A stretch of 23,539 nt of DNA from a virus (IMGVR_UViG_3300025769_000861:1-23539); one strand, 5' to 3'; positions 16,898-23,079 are shown, counted from the first letter of the stretch. Program-made: numbers and translations. Notes: a model not told the origin generated them from the letters alone.

Positions 16898-17286
16898 AAG
16901 ATTTAAAATTGAGATACTTTACTTTGGATGAGTTCGATTCTCCCGATAGGCCGGGATCGGGCGAGATGATGGATCGCGATTTCTTGCTCTTGCTAGATGA
17001 AGCCCGCGACATTGCCGGAATTCCTTTCCGTATAGGTTCGGGATTTCGTACCCCAGAATGGCACGCAAATTTGACGCGACGAGGATACAAGACGGCGAAG
17101 AACTCTCCGCACCTCTTAGGGCTTGCGGCGGATATAAGCGTCTCAAATTCTCGTGAACGTTGGCTTGTATTGGATGCGCTCTTAACCGTTGGTATAGTTC
17201 GCCTTGGTATTGGTGAGAACTTTATACATTGCGATATTGACGATCATCCAAAGAAAAGCCAGCATATTATATGGACTTACTATTAA
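16894..17286 (+). CDS. Endolysin, peptidase M15 family
   Basis: The product has 130 residues and shows the M15_3-type core. After FRIGSGFRTPEWHANL comes the zinc motif HxxxxxxD (SPHLLGLAAD, His73 and Asp80), and near the end FIHCDID supplies the third zinc ligand (His112). Such enzymes cut the peptide stems of peptidoglycan as D-Ala-D-Ala or L-Ala-D-Glu type peptidases. The length is that of a single catalytic domain without a cell-wall binding domain, usual for phages of Gram-negative hosts. There is no signal peptide, so release would need a holin. It overlaps genes on both sides. Confidence 0.8.
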   Translation: MKDLKLRYFTLDEFDSPDRPGSGEMMDRDFLLLLDEARDIAGIPFRIGSGFRTPEWHANLTRRGYKTAKNSPHLLGLAADISVSNSRERWLVLDALLTVGIVRLGIGENFIHCDIDDHPKKSQHIIWTYY

Positions 17287-18116
17287 AAGACAGAGACATC
17301 CACGTCCTACCCTTGTCGTTTGAAAAGGCGGCAGACGTGAGAAGTATCTACCTCCTTTCTGACGTTCACTTCGATTCAATTAAGTGCGACCGTCGCCTCT
17401 TCTTCAAACATCTCGACATGGCTAAAGAAGAAGGCGCGGCTGTCTTTATCCTTGGTGACCTTTACGATTTAATGAATATGCGCGAAGACCCAAGAGGGAA
17501 TTATGATTCTCTTCGACCGGAACTCAAAGCCATGGCTTATATCGATGAGGTCATAAAGGACTGTACTTCGAAACTCGAACCCTATAAAGACGTGATCAAA
17601 CTTATCTCTCAAGGAAATCACGAAACCAATATCACGAAGAGACATGGAGTCGATCCAATACAAAGGACGGTCGGCATCTTAAACGATAAGGGCGCGAAGA
17701 TAGTCGCGGGGTATTATGCGGGCTGGGTGATATTAAAGTGCGATATTCAAGGAAAGGGTCGCCGGAAGAGTTACCCTTTACATTACCATCACGGTTGGGG
17801 GGGCAACTCTCGACGTTCGAAAGGCGTTCTCAATATCGACTTGGACATGAAAGATTATCCTCAAGCGCGAATCATAGCGCGGGGACATACTCACCAGAAA
17901 TGGTATCATCCCGTGATGAGGGACTATCTAACTAATAACTTCAATCACGCACAAGAAACCGTTCACGTAGTACAGACGGGATCATACAAAAAGAAAGACC
18001 GCTCGATTGGTTGGGAAGTCGAAAAGAATTTCTCGACTCCTCGCCTCGGTGGATGGAAATTTACAATAAAGCCGCAAGGCTCTGAATACGAAATACAATG
18101 TCACGAACTCCACTAA
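17271..18116 (+). CDS. Calcineurin-like metallophosphatase
   Basis: The product has 281 residues. The metal-binding motifs appear in order: LLSDVH (Asp31, His33), GDLYD (Asp63), GNHE (Asn116, His117), HYHHGWGG (His171-174) and GHTH (His206, His208). These are the five motifs of the metallophosphoesterase superfamily, so it is likely an active enzyme needing Mn or Fe. The substrate is unknown: nucleic acids, cyclic nucleotides or phosphoproteins are all possible. It starts 16 nt inside the endolysin gene and overlaps the holin-like gene by 19 nt, so it is co-expressed with lysis genes. Confidence 0.75.
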   Translation: MDLLLKDRDIHVLPLSFEKAADVRSIYLLSDVHFDSIKCDRRLFFKHLDMAKEEGAAVFILGDLYDLMNMREDPRGNYDSLRPELKAMAYIDEVIKDCTSKLEPYKDVIKLISQGNHETNITKRHGVDPIQRTVGILNDKGAKIVAGYYAGWVILKCDIQGKGRRKSYPLHYHHGWGGNSRRSKGVLNIDLDMKDYPQARIIARGHTHQKWYHPVMRDYLTNNFNHAQETVHVVQTGSYKKKDRSIGWEVEKNFSTPRLGGWKFTIKPQGSEYEIQCHELH

Positions 18117-18550
18117 GAGACAAGATAAAAGACACAAGGCTCGGTCAATGGTTTAGGGAGAAATCTCCGGACGTATTAGAAGCCGTTGGGGAACTAGTCC
18201 CAGGGGGTGAGATACTCAAAGCCCTTGGCGTTTTAATTGACCGCTCGACGGAAAGCGAAGAAGAAAAGAAACGAGCGCGGCTTATGCTTGAAGAGTTAGT
18301 GATTCGCGACAGAGAAAGCGCGAGGAATAGAGAGATAGAAGTCACGAAGGCGACGGGAAAGCGCGACTATATGCAAGCGTTTGTTGGGGTTGCCGCTATG
18401 CTTATCGGAATTACAATGGTCGTTTGGGCAAAGAACGGAGTCGAAGACAAAGAAATATTTTTTCATATACTAGGATTCGCAGAGGGAACCCTCGTCGGGC
18501 AAGTGGTAAACTATTATTTCGGTTCTAGTAAAAAAGACGTATCTTCGTAA
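18098..18550 (+). CDS. Holin-like protein
   Basis: The product has 150 residues. A charged cytoplasmic part (about 1-88) contains an acidic helix (STESEEEKKRARLMLEELVI). Two hydrophobic segments follow: about residues 90-112 (AFVGVAAMLIGITMVVWAKN) and 118-143 (IFFHILGFAEGTLVGQVVNY, then YFGSS). The motif EGTLVGQVVNYYFGSS is familiar from holins of Bacteroidota phages. It is the last gene before the terminator of the late unit. The long N-terminal part could hold a regulator-binding function. Confidence 0.65.
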   Translation: MSRTPLRDKIKDTRLGQWFREKSPDVLEAVGELVPGGEILKALGVLIDRSTESEEEKKRARLMLEELVIRDRESARNREIEVTKATGKRDYMQAFVGVAAMLIGITMVVWAKNGVEDKEIFFHILGFAEGTLVGQVVNYYFGSSKKDVSS

Positions 18551-18573
18551 CTAACGGGGTAACCTTGCTGCTC

Positions 18574-18606
18574 GAATCATACCAACCGCATCGCGGAGCT
18601 TGATTC
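18574..18606 (+). other. Bipartite hairpin in the 3' UTR after the holin-like gene
   Basis: GAATCA (18574-18579) pairs with TGATTC (18601-18606). Inside, CCGC (18586-18589) pairs with GCGG (18593-18596) around an ATC loop. The structure is close to a terminator but has no U-tract, so it may be a processing or protein-binding site. The 180 nt between 18551 and 18730 hold no ORF I can support. Confidence 0.45.
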
Positions 18607-18630
18607 ATGTTTCTGTTTGTTTGTTTCAGG

Positions 18631-18661
18631 GAAGGGGGCTTAACGGCCTCCTTCTTTTTTT
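18631..18661 (+). terminator. Strong intrinsic terminator closing the late operon
   Basis: A 9-bp stem, GAAGGGGGC (18631-18639) with GCCTCCTTC (18646-18654 with one G-T pair), has a 6-nt loop and is followed by a run of T to 18661. It ends the lysis unit. Confidence 0.85.
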
Positions 18662-18688
18662 CACAATTTGGAAGAAGGTTTCTATAAT
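18660..18688 (+). promoter_or_regulatory. Near-consensus sigma70-type promoter for the early operon
   Basis: TTCACA (18660-18665, one mismatch to TTGACA) is followed 17 nt later by TATAAT (18683-18688), a perfect -10. The start would be near 18695, giving a leader of about 36 nt before the ATG at 18731. TATAATTG also fits a Bacteroidota -7 element (TAnnTTTG) with one mismatch, so a host sigma of either style could use it. The -35 begins in the U-tract of the terminator. Confidence 0.65.
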
Positions 18689-18730
18689 TGGAAATTTTGT
18701 TCTACATTAGCACCGTTAAACAAACAAACT

Positions 18731-18970
18731 ATGGAACAATTTTCAATTCAATTAGACGGTAACGTCTTCCTAGAAATCGACTACGAGATCATAGGAGGCG
18801 AACCAGGAACCTACGACACGCCCCCGAGCCCTTCGGATTATTCAATTCAAAGAATTTGGATAGTGAGCGGCTTAAACGTGATTGACATCACAGAAGTAGA
18901 CCCCTCCTTTATTGAGGTCAACATGGATAAAATCGATTGGGAACTAGAGCAACACTTACTCAATGGATGA
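18731..18970 (+). CDS. First early protein, conserved hypothetical
   Basis: The start is the ATG after the AAAC-rich leader. A TTG-based reading from 18668 would put the start before the promoter's -10 and add 21 implausible residues. The product has 79 residues, is acidic, and begins MEQFSIQLDGNVFLEIDYEI with a central GTYDTPPSPSDYSIQRIWI. I recall proteins with GTxDTPPxP motifs in Bacteroidota phage early regions; their function is unknown. Being first after the promoter, it is probably made soon after infection. Confidence 0.65.
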   Translation: MEQFSIQLDGNVFLEIDYEIIGGEPGTYDTPPSPSDYSIQRIWIVSGLNVIDITEVDPSFIEVNMDKIDWELEQHLLNG

Positions 18971-19142
18971 AATCAAAGACGACGTTCTCAAGTATTGGAC
19001 TTGGGCACAAAAAGAATTCGAAGGGGAGGATATTGACCGCCTCCTCTTCGAAGTACAATCCTCGATCATTAACCTAAACAGATACATTAATGCAGAATTC
19101 AAAAAGAAAGCCCTTGGGAAGGACAATGGTTTGCGTTCGTAG
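18963..19142 (+). CDS. Small hypothetical protein (59 aa)
   Basis: It starts 8 nt before the end of the previous gene (an ATG at 18967 is out of frame) and stops at TAG 19140-19142. The sequence MDEIKDDVLKYWTWAQKEFE, followed by an acidic-then-basic helical stretch, looks protein-like. It fills an otherwise uncovered 120-nt gap. It overlaps the next gene by 17 nt. Function is unknown. Confidence 0.55.
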   Translation: MDEIKDDVLKYWTWAQKEFEGEDIDRLLFEVQSSIINLNRYINAEFKKKALGKDNGLRS

Positions 19143-19284
19143 TAGCGTAAACGTCAACCCAGCAAAATCATTCAACGAATGGACTCAATACCTAGCGGAC
19201 GAAGAAGCCCGATTCGATAGGATATGGAACCAATTTAAACAGTCCATCATTCAAGCGAGAACTATTAACCCTAAAACCAAATAA
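19126..19284 (+). CDS. Small hypothetical protein (52 aa)
   Basis: I use the ATG at 19126 rather than 19090. That gives MVCVRSSVNVNPAKSFNEWT and a helical remainder with KSFNEWTQYL and RFDRIWNQFK. The overlap with the previous gene is short (17 nt), and the next gene starts two bases after its stop. Function is unknown. Confidence 0.5.
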   Translation: MVCVRSSVNVNPAKSFNEWTQYLADEEARFDRIWNQFKQSIIQARTINPKTK

Positions 19285-19285
19285 A

Positions 19286-19663
19286 ATGGGACAATCAAAA
19301 ATCAAGACCATTCAAGCAAATGGCACTTATGAAAGCCAAGTCGGCTTATTGTATAAGTTCAATATCGAACTCGAAGACGGATCGGGCGGAGAAGTATCGG
19401 CAAAGACCGAAGACCGCTGGAACGTTGGCGACGAGGTAGAGTATGAAATAACTCCTACTAAATGGGGAGATAAGATGAAGCTCACGAAACCGGGTCAAAA
19501 CCGTTCGGGCGGGTATTATAAAGAAGACCCAGAGAAAACAAAACGAATCACGGCCTCTTGGGCTATCGCTCTAGCTCTTCAAGAAGAAAGCGATCATGAG
19601 AAGATACTTGAAAGGGCGGAGTACCTGGTGAACCTTCGTGATTCCTTAATGTCGAAGCTATGA
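19286..19663 (+). CDS. OB-fold-like protein, possible ssDNA-binding
   Basis: The product has 125 residues. Residues 1-75 show repeated beta strands (SKIKTIQANGTYESQVGLLY, FNIELEDGSGGEVSAK, GDEVEYEITPT, KMKLTKPG), a pattern seen in small OB-fold proteins of phage replication regions. The C-terminal half (about 80-125) is helical and charged (KTKRITASWAIALALQEESD). The position before two HTH genes and the replication initiator fits a single-strand DNA or recombination accessory role, but no decisive residue motif is visible. Confidence 0.5.
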   Translation: MGQSKIKTIQANGTYESQVGLLYKFNIELEDGSGGEVSAKTEDRWNVGDEVEYEITPTKWGDKMKLTKPGQNRSGGYYKEDPEKTKRITASWAIALALQEESDHEKILERAEYLVNLRDSLMSKL

Positions 19664-20172
19664 AGGGCCAGTATAACACCCGGGTTGGTTGGACGACTCA
19701 AGAAGAAGAAGACCTTTTAACACGAATAAATAAAAATCTGTACTCTTCGGGGAATGTGTGTTGGATGGGAGTCAAAAAAATCAAAGGACGCACTCTTTTA
19801 AGTATGCAGTCTCACTGGAAAGTAATGAGGAAGGTATATGTCTTTGACGGTCAGAGATGGCTGAAAAATGATGAAGAAATAAAAGAGGCTCCAAGAATGA
19901 ACGAAGCTAGAACGGTAAAGGAACAAGTGAAGGAATTCCTTGAAACGTACCCAAACGCGGACAATAATACCGCCGCTCAATTTATAGGGTGCACGTCTCA
20001 ATATGTGAGCCGGTTAAGGAAAGAGAATAATTTACCAAGATCTAACCCTTACAAACCAAAGGAAACAATTCAGAAAACGCCTGAAGTAAAGCGACAAGAA
20101 ACTTTGAAGAAAAGAGTCAAGGTGAAGAAATCGTTTTTGTGGGGTGCCTATACATTTGAACGTTATGAATAA
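19660..20172 (+). CDS. DNA-binding protein with Myb/SANT-like and HTH regions
   Basis: The product is a basic 170-residue protein. Residues about 8-60 (WTTQEEEDLLTRI, later MQSHWKVMRK) resemble a Myb/SANT-type domain. Residues about 90-125 (VKEFLETYPNADNNTAAQFI, then SQYVSRLRKENN) form a helix-turn-helix. The C-terminus is Lys-rich. It is probably a regulator or replication factor. It starts in ATGA overlap with the OB-like gene and is followed with overlap by another HTH protein. Confidence 0.55.
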   Translation: MKGQYNTRVGWTTQEEEDLLTRINKNLYSSGNVCWMGVKKIKGRTLLSMQSHWKVMRKVYVFDGQRWLKNDEEIKEAPRMNEARTVKEQVKEFLETYPNADNNTAAQFIGCTSQYVSRLRKENNLPRSNPYKPKETIQKTPEVKRQETLKKRVKVKKSFLWGAYTFERYE

Positions 20173-20380
20173 TATTAAATTGTTTTTATTGAGGAACTAC
20201 AAGAGTCTCGATAAAGCGGCTGAGACGCTCAATGTAACGCAGAGAACCATTACGAATTGGTGTAGCCGTTCTCCGCGAAATATGCTTAAACACATCCCGG
20301 AAATCTCGAAAACTTGCGGAGCTCCCTTCGCCGAAATCATTGAAGAGGTGTTGATATGTGAAAGGGAGGGGGTCGAATGA
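20165..20380 (+). CDS. Small HTH protein (Cro/CI-like)
   Basis: I take the ATG at 20165, giving MNNIKLFLLRNYKSLDKAAE and 71 residues; an upstream in-frame ATG at 20144 would overlap more. The HTH is LDKAAETLNVTQRTITNWC (about residues 15-35), with a helical rest. It is likely a repressor-like or origin-binding regulator. The terminator that follows starts inside the coding region, so it is the last gene of its transcript. Confidence 0.6.
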   Translation: MNNIKLFLLRNYKSLDKAAETLNVTQRTITNWCSRSPRNMLKHIPEISKTCGAPFAEIIEEVLICEREGVE

Positions 20381-20395
20381 CTCCCTCTTTTTTTT
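20366..20395 (+). terminator. Intrinsic terminator overlapping the HTH gene stop
   Basis: GAGGGGGTC (20366-20374) pairs with GACTCCCTC (20379-20387), with one G-T pair and a GAAT loop, followed by eight T. Its left arm is in the coding sequence and the stop codon is in the loop/stem. Confidence 0.8.
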
Positions 20396-20407
20396 AATAT
20401 TTGAAAC

Positions 20408-21088
20408 ATGGACAGAGAATTCAAAGGGGTATGGATCGACCGAGATATTTGGTTGAACCCTGACCTTTCACTTATTGAAAAGGCTTTACTAGCTGAAATC
20501 GATTCATTTACTGGAGACGGAAAGAGCTTCTATAAATCAAACGAAACCATTCAAGAAGAGTACAAGATTTCAAGACCAACGATTTCCAGAGCGTTGAAAA
20601 AACTTGAGGGGCTTGGTTTCATAAAAATCGAATTCGATGGACGCATGAGGAAAGTAACTTATCAGGCAGACCGTAAAATATTTACGGGCAGACCGAAAAA
20701 AATGATCGGGCAGGGGGAAAAAAATGATCGGGCAGACCGATCAAATGATACCTCTATTAATACAATTAAAGAACAAGTTAAAGAACAATCTAAAAAAGAA
20801 CAGGAGATTCACCTTCCTTGGGATTCAAAAACCTTTTATCATATTTGGAGCGAATGGAAAGAAGACCGCAAAGAACGAAAAATCAAAAACTACACTACTC
20901 GCGGTGAACTCGCCGCGCTTCACAAACTATACAACGAAACAAATGGAAACGAACAACACGCAATCGAAGCAATCCAACAAGCTATCGCGAACCAGTGGCA
21001 AGGAATATTCCCTCGAGCAAAGAAGGCAGATCCAAAGCCTCCAGACCGAGAACAGCTTGAACGCTATCTCCGCACCGGGTCTCTTTAA
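20408..21088 (+). CDS. Replication initiator-like winged-helix protein
   Basis: The product has 226 residues. Residues about 1-80 form a winged helix (LSLIEKALLAEIDSF, then NETIQEEYKISRPTISRALK and KLEGLGFIKIEF). A disordered polar linker follows (about 86-140). The C-terminal domain (about 140-215, FYHIWSEWKEDRKERK, a LAALHKLYNETNGNEQHAIE helix, NQWQGIFP) looks like a helicase-loader-type tail. The layout resembles lambda O-type initiators and DnaD-like proteins. The linker region of the gene holds four tandem 22-bp repeats plus an A+T-rich run, so it probably also carries the origin. It starts 12 nt after the terminator, so its own promoter would lie upstream, or read-through is needed. Confidence 0.7.
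   Translation: MDREFKGVWIDRDIWLNPDLSLIEKALLAEIDSFTGDGKSFYKSNETIQEEYKISRPTISRALKKLEGLGFIKIEFDGRMRKVTYQADRKIFTGRPKKMIGQGEKNDRADRSNDTSINTIKEQVKEQSKKEQEIHLPWDSKTFYHIWSEWKEDRKERKIKNYTTRGELAALHKLYNETNGNEQHAIEAIQQAIANQWQGIFPRAKKADPKPPDREQLERYLRTGSL
20664..20751 (+). repeat. Four tandem 22-bp repeats: candidate origin iterons
   Basis: Units start at 20664, 20686, 20708 and 20730, each exactly 22 nt. All carry a GGCAG core. Units 1, 2 and 4 extend it to GGCAGACCG, and unit 3 has GGGG in place of ACCG. Units 2 and 3 share an 18-nt identity (seven A then TGATCGGGCAG). Unit 1 has TAAAATATTTAC instead. Since 22 is not a multiple of three, the encoded peptide is not repeated. Confidence 0.8.
20752..20800 (+). 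other. A+T-rich stretch next to the repeats, candidate DNA unwinding element
   Basis: 39 of 49 bases are A or T by hand count. It contains two copies of TTAAAGAACAA at 20766-20776 and 20778-20788 (period 12, so partly explained by the IKEQVKEQ peptide repeat). Its position directly after the repeats matches the layout of phage origins. Confidence 0.55.
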
Positions 21089-21572
21089 GTACACGCCCGA
21101 AGAGGCTTGGCACGAAGGAACAAACATAAAGACCGCGCTTCGATGTTATCCGGAAAAGACGCGAACCGAAATAATAGAGCTCATTAAAAAGACGGTTGAT
21201 TTCATCGACGCAAAGAAGACGCTCCATAGCTTCGAAGATGTAGCCCTCTGCGCTGAGATGATATTCGAGGTTTTCCCCGTTTTGAAATTGGAAGAGTTTA
21301 GATTAGTTTGCGACCGAATGAAGCAAGGGCATTACGGCAAGTTCTACGAACGTCTCAAGATTCAAGAATTTAGAGAGTGCTTAATCAAGCACGAAGAGGA
21401 ACGCGCCCCGATACTCGAGCGACAACATCAACAAGTTTTAAGAGGAACGGACGATCCAACGAACGTCCCACAATACGACGCAGAAGCGGCAAAGCTCGCT
21501 TGGAGACTTAAGAACAATCCTTTTTTGATACCTGGAAAGAATGGGAATAGCGAAGACGAAAGCGAAACTTGA
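20943..21572 (+). CDS. Hypothetical protein of the replication region; start uncertain
   Basis: Downstream of about 21080 the frame is clearly coding: FKYTPEEAWHEGTNIKTALR, FIDAKKTLHSFEDVAL, FRLVCDRMKQGHYGKFYERL and KHEEERAPILER. I recall similar helical proteins after replication initiators in Bacteroidota phages; function is unknown. The start is unclear. An ATG at 20943 would overlap the initiator gene by 146 nt and gives 209 residues. A TTG at 21057 gives 172 residues and a 32-nt overlap. The frame upstream of 20943 is a shadow of the initiator. The protein ends in an overlap with the NinG-like gene. Confidence 0.65.
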   Translation: METNNTQSKQSNKLSRTSGKEYSLEQRRQIQSLQTENSLNAISAPGLFKYTPEEAWHEGTNIKTALRCYPEKTRTEIIELIKKTVDFIDAKKTLHSFEDVALCAEMIFEVFPVLKLEEFRLVCDRMKQGHYGKFYERLKIQEFRECLIKHEEERAPILERQHQQVLRGTDDPTNVPQYDAEAAKLAWRLKNNPFLIPGKNGNSEDESET

Positions 21573-21939
21573 TTCTATCTTTTCTCAATTCATTCGCCTT
21601 CGTGGGTGTAACGAAGAAGGGTGGGGAGAGTGCTTCACTTGCGGACGCTTACGGCACTGGAAAGAAGTAGATTGTGGGCACTTCATCACGCGGGCAAAAT
21701 TAGCGACTCGTTGGCTCGAAGAGAACTGTCAGTTCCAATGTAAACAGTGTAACATGAACGGCGGGCAACAATACGTCTTTGGAAAGAATCTAGATGCGCA
21801 ATATGGAGAAGGAACGGCGGAGAGGATTCTTCTTGAAAGCAACCAAAATAAGAAATGGACGGTCGCAGAGTTAGAAGAGAAGGTTCGTTACTATCGTCAA
21901 AAGGTCAATGAAATTAAAGCACAAAGAGGACTGGAATGA
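21541..21939 (+). CDS. NinG/Rap-like recombination protein
   Basis: The product has 132 residues. The order LDSIFSQFIRLR, CFTCGR (Cys31, Cys34), DCGHFITR (Cys45, His47), TRWLEENCQFQCKQCN (Cys67, Cys70) and QYVFG is the NinG/Rap pattern of lambda: a treble-clef-like zinc site with an HNH-related fold. Rap cleaves Holliday junctions and recombination intermediates. The basic helices at the C-terminus (about 110-130) fit DNA binding. It overlaps both neighbours. Confidence 0.75.
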   Translation: MGIAKTKAKLDSIFSQFIRLRGCNEEGWGECFTCGRLRHWKEVDCGHFITRAKLATRWLEENCQFQCKQCNMNGGQQYVFGKNLDAQYGEGTAERILLESNQNKKWTVAELEEKVRYYRQKVNEIKAQRGLE

Positions 21940-22393
21940 GTTCTTGACAAAGAACTATTCAAAACTCGTTCGTATCGCGAAGCGGTGGACGGACGATCCT
22001 TCCGACCTTGTGCACCATGTTTATTTGAGATGCATCGACAAACGATTCCCGAACAAAGAAGGTGAGACGGCTATGGGATACTTTGTGAAGGCGATGTACT
22101 TCGAAGCGACAAGAGGACAATTCAAAGAAATCTATAAAATAATTGATCAAGAACCCGATGAAGCAACAACCGAAAACGATTGGACAAAAGCCGTCCGACG
22201 GGAACAAATGCAACTCGTCCTCGACCGTCTCTCCTGGTTCGATAGAACGCTGTTCTCTCTGTACTTGCAAGGATGGAATATGGCTGACTTATCTCGACGG
22301 TCTGGGATTGGAGAATCAACCCTATATCGCTCACTACACATCACCCGAAAAACCTTAAAAGATGTTCTTCGTAACAGGGCAAAAGCGGACTGA
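21908..22393 (+). CDS. Sigma-70-like (ECF-type) factor
   Basis: The product has 161 residues. Residues about 8-75 resemble sigma region 2 (LTKNYSKLVRIAKRW, DPSDLVHHVYLRC, GYFVKAMYFEATRG). Residues about 100-155 carry a region 4 HTH (LDRLSWFDRTLFSLYLQGWN, MADLSRRSGIGESTLYRSLH). The size equals an ECF sigma factor. It may redirect host RNA polymerase to late genes. It could also be a small regulator without promoter recognition. It overlaps NinG and the next gene. Confidence 0.65.
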   Translation: MKLKHKEDWNEFLTKNYSKLVRIAKRWTDDPSDLVHHVYLRCIDKRFPNKEGETAMGYFVKAMYFEATRGQFKEIYKIIDQEPDEATTENDWTKAVRREQMQLVLDRLSWFDRTLFSLYLQGWNMADLSRRSGIGESTLYRSLHITRKTLKDVLRNRAKAD

Positions 22394-22745
22394 TCGCCTC
22401 AATATCTGTAAAGGTTGCGAGCACTTCGTCAAGTCGACGATGAGTTGTGGAGACCTCGTAACGGAAGCCTTCACCGATTCGAAGTTGTGCGGTTGCCATA
22501 TGCCCACGAAGACGCGTCTGAAGGTAGCCTCGTGCCCTTTGGCAAAATGGGAAGCAGAAATCAAAGAGACCGACTTAACCGAGATTCGAAACTTACTTAA
22601 AAACCCAAAACAAGCAACTAACGGAGACCTCGCCCGCATCTATTCAAAAGCAACGGGCACAAACACCAAGCCTTCCCAGTGTTCCAGTTGTAACCGAAGG
22701 ATGTTAGGCGAGCTCCAGAAACTACTAAACGACGCAAACAAATGA
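22362..22745 (+). CDS. Cys-rich zinc-binding protein
   Basis: The product has 127 residues. Cysteines Cys16, Cys19, Cys29, Cys43, Cys45 and Cys58 occur in the order CKGC, MSCG, LCGC, SCPL. A further pair (QCSSC, Cys107/Cys110) lies near the C-terminus, so two zinc sites are likely. It starts 32 nt inside the sigma-like gene. The partner position suggests a transcription or DNA-binding accessory protein. I know no family name. Confidence 0.6.
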   Translation: MFFVTGQKRTDRLNICKGCEHFVKSTMSCGDLVTEAFTDSKLCGCHMPTKTRLKVASCPLAKWEAEIKETDLTEIRNLLKNPKQATNGDLARIYSKATGTNTKPSQCSSCNRRMLGELQKLLNDANK

Positions 22746-22945
22746 GTTACACAAAAGAAGAACGCGAAGAAATCGCAAGGAACATCCGTAAGTTTATGGA
22801 GCAACCCAAGAAAGACAAATTCGAAGAGGTCTCTTACGGAGGAATGAAGGTACTCCATCGAAGACAGTTAAATATGTCTCATTATGATCGCGACTGGCTC
22901 GAAACCGTCGCCCGAGACGTGGAAGGGAAAATCATACACGGATGA
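22742..22945 (+). CDS. Small hypothetical protein (67 aa)
   Basis: The start overlaps the preceding stop (ATGA). The product is charged and helical, beginning MSYTKEEREEIARNIRKFME, with a RRQLNMSHYDRDWLETVARD stretch near the end. No motif is recognised. It is coupled to the next small gene (ATGA at 22942). Confidence 0.6.
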   Translation: MSYTKEEREEIARNIRKFMEQPKKDKFEEVSYGGMKVLHRRQLNMSHYDRDWLETVARDVEGKIIHG

Positions 22946-23079
22946 CAGATCAACTTGGAATCGCGATAGCTTCCTTTTTATTGCTTGGAATCTTGCTTAT
23001 TTTGCGAACAAAAAAACATGAGAGCCGCGAGAAAAGCCCTCCTCCACGCGAAGAACTACCTTCTAATAACAGAGAATAG
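22942..23079 (+). CDS. Small single-span membrane protein (45 aa)
   Basis: It starts in ATGA overlap. The N-terminus is hydrophobic (GIAIASFLLLGILLILR, about residues 6-22), followed by a charged, Pro-rich tail with HESREKSPPPREELPSN. One membrane pass with a basic/proline cytoplasmic tail is typical of small phage membrane peptides. Part of it overlaps the next gene in another frame. It could be a superinfection or spanin-like factor, but nothing proves it. Confidence 0.45.
   Translation: MTDQLGIAIASFLLLGILLILRTKKHESREKSPPPREELPSNNRE

Larger units (their letters stand above)
18615..18729 (+). repeat. 12-nt inverted repeat: late 3' UTR versus early leader
   Basis: The 12-mer GTTTGTTTGTTT at 18615-18626, upstream of the terminator, is the exact reverse complement of AAACAAACAAAC at 18718-18729, directly before the ATG at 18731. 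The terminator and the promoter lie between the two arms. The sequence is simple, so chance is possible. Confidence 0.6.

Noticed and set aside
18551-18660. tRNA or riboswitch in the late/early boundary
   Set aside because: The hairpins do not form a cloverleaf or any riboswitch core I know; I report them only as a structured 3' UTR.
18668-18730. Start of the first early gene at 18668
   Set aside because: It would need a TTG, precedes the mapped -10 element and adds an implausible peptide; the ATG at 18731 follows the A-rich leader.
20724-21080. Long ORF starting at 20724 in the frame of the downstream gene
   Set aside because: Up to about 21057 it is a shadow of the initiator gene (odd composition, start inside a repeat unit). 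Only the part after about 21080 is convincing, so I moved the start.
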